Positions 51,849-55,490 of a stretch of 55,490 nt of DNA are shown here, piece after piece. The DNA is taken from the NCBI GenBank assembly GCA_009776445.1, contig WRNV01000007.1:1-55490 (forward strand), given 5' to 3'. Made by a program: the position numbers and the translations under genes. The stretch comes from Oscillospiraceae bacterium (GTDB lineage: Bacteria; Bacillota; Clostridia; Oscillospirales; Oscillospiraceae). Under the pieces are notes generated by a model. It made no database searches. It worked only from the letters and a program-made list of their open reading frames with translations, and was not told the DNA's origin. How positions within the stretch are numbered: the stretch's first letter is position 1; the number at the start of each line of letters is the position of its first letter.

Positions 51849-53111
51849 ATGAATTACACAGCAGAGATAATAGCGGTTGGGACGGAGTTGCTGCTGGGAA
51901 ACATCGCGAACACAGACGCTCAAGATGTGTCGATAGCGCTGTCCGAACTTGGGATCAACGTGTTTTTCCAAACTGTCGTTGGAGATAACGTCGAGCGGCT
52001 AAAGCAAGCTGTGAACATAGCAAAAAGCAGGGCGAATATCATAATAACAACCGGCGGACTCGGCCCAACGTTTGATGATCTCACAAAGCAGACGCTTGCA
52101 GAAGCATTTGGAAAAAAGTTGATATTAAACAAAGACGTTGCCAATACAATAATGGCATATTTCGAAAAGCGCCTTCCGGGAATAAAAATGACGAACAACA
52201 ACCTGCGGCAAGCGGAATTGCCCGAAGGTTGCGTGGTATTTGACAATGGCGTTGGCACAGCGCCCGGTTGCGCTTTCGAGAGTGATGGGACACATGTCCT
52301 CATGCTACCCGGCCCGCCCCGAGAATGCAGGGAAATGCTAAAAACATGCGTAACGCCATACTTGAAGAAACTGTCGGAATCAGAGATACATTCCCATAAT
52401 ATACACATATTCGGCTTGGGTGAGAGCGCGGTCGAGGAAAAGCTGCGCGACTTGATGGAAAATCTGCAAAACCCGACGCTCGCGCCGTACGCGAAAACCG
52501 GAGAAGTGATGTTGCGGTTGACCGCGAAAGCCAGATCGGCGTCGGAAGCGGAAAAGCTGATGAAACCGGTTTTGGATAAAGTGCGTGAAACGCTTGGCGA
52601 CATCGTGTACGGCGTCGATACAGGAAGCCTTGAAAACACAGTCGCAAGTTTGCTGATTGATCATGGAACTTCGCTCGCGACGGCGGAATCATGTACAGGA
52701 GGTCTGCTTTCAAAACGTTTGACAGATATTCCCGGCGCGTCAAATTTCTTTTTTGGGGGGCTTGTCACATACAGCGTCGCGTCAAAAACAACTTTGCTGG
52801 GTATTGATCCATTGTTGATAAAAGAAAAACACGCCGTAAGCCGCGAAGTCGCGCTAGCTATGGCCGATGGAGCGCGCTCTGGGCTTGGCGCGGATATTGG
52901 CGTTGGGATTACGGGGCTCGCGGGTCCGGACGGCGACGGGTCGGACGTCGAACCCGGCACGGTGTTTGTGGCGCTCACAACAAACGAAGCGTCGTTTTGC
53001 AGACGTCTTAGTCTTTCGCCCGACCGGGACCGGACGCGCGCCATGGGAGCTTCACACGCGCTAGACATGATACGCCGCCACCTGACAGGCCTGAGGGTAG
53101 TAGGGGAATAA
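51849..53111 (+). CDS. cinA: CinA-family protein
   Basis: Two domains are present. The N-terminal MoaB-like part (about 1-170) includes VGTELLLGNIANTDA and TTGGLGPTFDDLT. The C-terminal PncC-type amidase (about 255-415) includes ATAESCTGGLLSKRLTDIPG and GVGITGLAGPDG. CinA proteins recycle the pyridine nucleotide cycle intermediate NMN and are linked to competence. The length of 420 aa is normal. Its ribosome binding site (AAAGGA) is partly the duplicated target site of the MITE-like element just upstream. It converges on the ComM-like gene with a 14-bp gap. Confidence 0.95.
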   Translation: MNYTAEIIAVGTELLLGNIANTDAQDVSIALSELGINVFFQTVVGDNVERLKQAVNIAKSRANIIITTGGLGPTFDDLTKQTLAEAFGKKLILNKDVANTIMAYFEKRLPGIKMTNNNLRQAELPEGCVVFDNGVGTAPGCAFESDGTHVLMLPGPPRECREMLKTCVTPYLKKLSESEIHSHNIHIFGLGESAVEEKLRDLMENLQNPTLAPYAKTGEVMLRLTAKARSASEAEKLMKPVLDKVRETLGDIVYGVDTGSLENTVASLLIDHGTSLATAESCTGGLLSKRLTDIPGASNFFFGGLVTYSVASKTTLLGIDPLLIKEKHAVSREVALAMADGARSGLGADIGVGITGLAGPDGDGSDVEPGTVFVALTTNEASFCRRLSLSPDRDRTRAMGASHALDMIRRHLTGLRVVGE

Positions 53112-53125
53112 CAGTTACTATAGCC

Positions 53126-54643
53126 TTACTGCGCCTGGATTGAGAATTGTCTGTATTGTATCGCTTCGGCTATGTGCGGCGGGGAGATTGTTTCAGATTG
53201 GCTCAAATCGGCAATTGTCCTTGCTACGCGCAAGATGCGGTCGTATGACCTGGCTGTCATCGCGAGACGGGAAAACGCGTCGCGCATGAGTTTTTCACAC
53301 GATGGCGACAGCGCGCAGTACTGCTCAAGTTGCTTTGTGCCGATGTGTGCGTTGCAGCTAAGGCCGCTGCCCTTATACCGACGGCGCTGGACATCGCGCG
53401 CTGTGTTTACGCGGGCGCGTATAACGGCGGACGATTCCGCAGTTGAACGCTCGCGCAGCTCGTCGTACTCAAGCGACGGCGTTTCGATATATAAGTCGAC
53501 GCGGTCGAGTAAAGGGCCGCTAAGCCGCTCATGGTAACGTAGGATCGAACTGACAGTACACGCGCACCTGTTAGACTTATGCCCATGCCAGCCGCACTTG
53601 CACGGGTTCATCGCGCACACTAACATGAACCTGCTCGGGTATGTCACGGAAGACGCGGCGCGCGATATCGTTACTTGCCCGTCTTCGATAGGCTGGCGGA
53701 GCGATTCCAGCACATCGCGGCTAAACTCCGGCATCTCGTCGAGAAAAAGCACGCCGTTATGCGCAAGCGAAATCTCCCCCGGCCTTGGGTTCGAAGTGCC
53801 GCCCGCCATCGCTGGCGCAGAGACCGTATGGTGCGGGGATCGGAACGGGCGCGTGGACATAATTGGATTATCGCGGCTTGTCATTCCCGCCACAGAGTGT
53901 ATCTCGGTCGCTTCGATCATTTCGTCTCGGCACATATCGGGAAGGATAGTCGGGAGCCTTTTGGCGAGCATACTCTTGCCAGCACCCGGGGGTCCGACGA
54001 GCAGGATGTTGTGGCCTCCAGCCGCAGCGATCTCAAGAGCACGCTTTACGTTTTCCTGCCCCTTGACCTCAGAGAAATCGAGCGCCGGTGTGATATCAGG
54101 TTCAAGTTCGCGCGGTATGGAAGGCTCTATCCGTTTTATCCCTTTTAGGTGATCGAGCAATTGACGGACGTTCGCCACCGGATATACCGTGACGTCGGAC
54201 GCATATGAAGCCTCCGCCGCGTTGTCAGCGGGAACGTACAACTCCCTCACGCCTGTTCGCCCGGCGCACAGCGCCATAGGAAGCGCGCCGGGGACGTGGC
54301 GCAACTCGCCGGATAAAGACAATTCGCCAAAAAACGCGGAATCGTTGGGCAGCGGCTTAATGCTGCCAGATGACGCAAGTATGCCGAGCATGACCGGTAG
54401 GTCATACACCGTGCCGGCTTTCCGGGTATCGGCGGGAGCGAGATTGACAGTTATCCTACTCAGAGGGAATACCATACCGCATGCCTTAATCGCCGCACGG
54501 ACGCGCTCCCGCGCTTCCTTGACGGCGGCGTCCGGAAGCCCAACTATATCGAAGACCGGCAGACCGCCGGACAGATAACACTCGACCGAGACTTCATACC
54601 CGCTTATCCCGCCAAGCCCCAACGAACGAACCTTTGAAACCAT
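53126..54643 (-). CDS. comM: YifB/ComM-family Mg-chelatase-like AAA+ ATPase
   Basis: A hexameric helicase-like ATPase related to ComM, which promotes branch migration during natural transformation. An N-terminal Lon-protease-like fold (GYEVSVECYLSGGLPVFDIVGLPD) precedes the AAA+ core with Walker A VGPPGAGKSML, Walker B GVLFLDEMPEF and a zinc-like NPCKCGWHGH region. ATG 54643 is chosen because AGGAGGG lies just upstream and MVSKVRSLGLGG is the family start; the longer open frame to 54847 adds unrelated hydrophobic residues. The length is about 505 aa. The neighbouring cinA is also competence-associated. Confidence 0.94.
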   Translation of the reverse strand: MVSKVRSLGLGGISGYEVSVECYLSGGLPVFDIVGLPDAAVKEARERVRAAIKACGMVFPLSRITVNLAPADTRKAGTVYDLPVMLGILASSGSIKPLPNDSAFFGELSLSGELRHVPGALPMALCAGRTGVRELYVPADNAAEASYASDVTVYPVANVRQLLDHLKGIKRIEPSIPRELEPDITPALDFSEVKGQENVKRALEIAAAGGHNILLVGPPGAGKSMLAKRLPTILPDMCRDEMIEATEIHSVAGMTSRDNPIMSTRPFRSPHHTVSAPAMAGGTSNPRPGEISLAHNGVLFLDEMPEFSRDVLESLRQPIEDGQVTISRAASSVTYPSRFMLVCAMNPCKCGWHGHKSNRCACTVSSILRYHERLSGPLLDRVDLYIETPSLEYDELRERSTAESSAVIRARVNTARDVQRRRYKGSGLSCNAHIGTKQLEQYCALSPSCEKLMRDAFSRLAMTARSYDRILRVARTIADLSQSETISPPHIAEAIQYRQFSIQAQ

Positions 54644-54942
54644 AACGCCCTCCTGTTTAATCCATTGAATATCGTACCCTTGTCTACTAACCACAAGCCA
54701 CAAATATGACAAAAACACACTTCTGATTTCTGGCGCCGTATACTGGATTGTGGACAAAACTAACGCTAAAAACCATATCATAAAAGCGGTCATCATATCA
54801 ATAATCTCTTCATTAGTCCCGTTAGATACTTCGATGTGTAACGACAAAATAGGGCGATTGCTATATATTAAATAGAGCGATTGCTTAATTTATGATTTAC
54901 ATGGATTGAAAATGATGGTAGAATGGCTTGAATTCTTACACA
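54644..54942. other. Gene-free spacer upstream of the comM-like gene
   Basis: The reading frame of the comM-like gene stays open on the minus strand to 54847, but this part is not family-like and lacks a start signal. No other gene is seen. AT-rich sequence toward 54900 probably holds promoters for the divergent genes. Confidence 0.4.
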
Positions 54943-54970
54943 TTGTCAAGCGCAATATGTCATATATTAA
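54943..54970 (+). promoter_or_regulatory. Possible promoter for the PFOR gene
   Basis: TTGTCA (54943-54948) and TATTAA (54965-54970) are separated by 16 nt, about 30 bp before the ATG. Other AT-rich hexamers nearby are possible, so confidence is low. Confidence 0.3.
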
Positions 54971-54999
54971 ATTATTTGTACTTATGAAAGGCAGGATGA

Positions 55000-55490
<491 letters not shown>

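Noticed and set aside
53675..54152. Long plus-strand frames inside the comM-like gene
   Set aside because: The minus-strand frame carries the full YifB/ComM motif set; the plus-strand frames are composition shadows.

Overview
The window reads as a chromosomal segment of an anaerobic member of the Clostridia (Bacillota). The evidence is gene content: a trimeric [FeFe] hydrogenase (hydCBA) and a pyruvate:ferredoxin oxidoreductase, Asp23, RicT, long-form HPF, a DivIVA-like protein, the MEP isoprenoid genes dxs and ispE, and an OLE RNA locus in its typical Firmicutes gene neighbourhood. Genus cannot be fixed from sequence alone. Most genes are housekeeping genes in short, tightly packed operons, often with 4-bp ATGA stop/start overlaps.

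Layout. 1-2278: sparse; one AAA/DUF4143 ATPase gene with its own promoter and the first copy of a dispersed repeat. 2279-7882: a TPR glycosyltransferase and a divergent type IIA topoisomerase pair (ParE-like, ParC-like). 7942-11094: a lipoprotein with a transglutaminase fold that lacks the catalytic Cys, a DivIVA-like protein, HPF, and an AbrB-type regulator with a long disordered tail. 11191-16719: a Memo-AMMECR1 fusion with its radical SAM partner, then murI, a DUF1934 gene and argS. 16894-18910 (minus): holB-ricT. 19029-23417: a left-handed beta-helix protein, tRNA-Thr, a ROK-like kinase and manA. 23640-24488 (minus): rplM-rpsI. 24707-35142: a TtcA-like thiolase, then a long operon asp23-nusB-xseA-xseB-[OLE RNA]-oapA-dxs-tlyA-nadK-argR-recN. 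35171-39107: an HD-GYP response regulator and a large LuxR regulator, divergently transcribed. 39346-43085: tRNA-Leu and a secreted M6-type metalloprotease. 43174-47400 (minus): hydCBA. 47829-53111: apgM-ispE-UPF0316-thiI-cinA. 53126-54643 (minus): the ComM/YifB ATPase. 55003-end: start of a pyruvate:ferredoxin oxidoreductase.

Two non-coding findings stand out. First, about 730 nt of highly structured, gene-free sequence lies between xseB and a 179-aa membrane protein that looks like OapA; this is very probably an OLE RNA locus. Second, five copies of a 141-143-bp element with inverted ends occur here, each between direct repeats that fit a 9-bp target duplication. In the copy between thiI and cinA, removing the element and one repeat in silico restores an ATGA overlap between the two genes. 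This is strong internal evidence that the element moves; it looks like a non-autonomous (MITE-like) element whose transposase is not in the window.

Functionally, PFOR plus HydABC fits fermentative disposal of pyruvate electrons as H2. dxs and ispE belong to the MEP pathway. thiI, the TtcA-like protein and TlyA modify RNA. HolB, RicT, RecN, XseAB and the topoisomerases serve replication, repair and regulation. Start codons, promoters and operators were judged by eye, and family assignments come from motif recognition without database searches.
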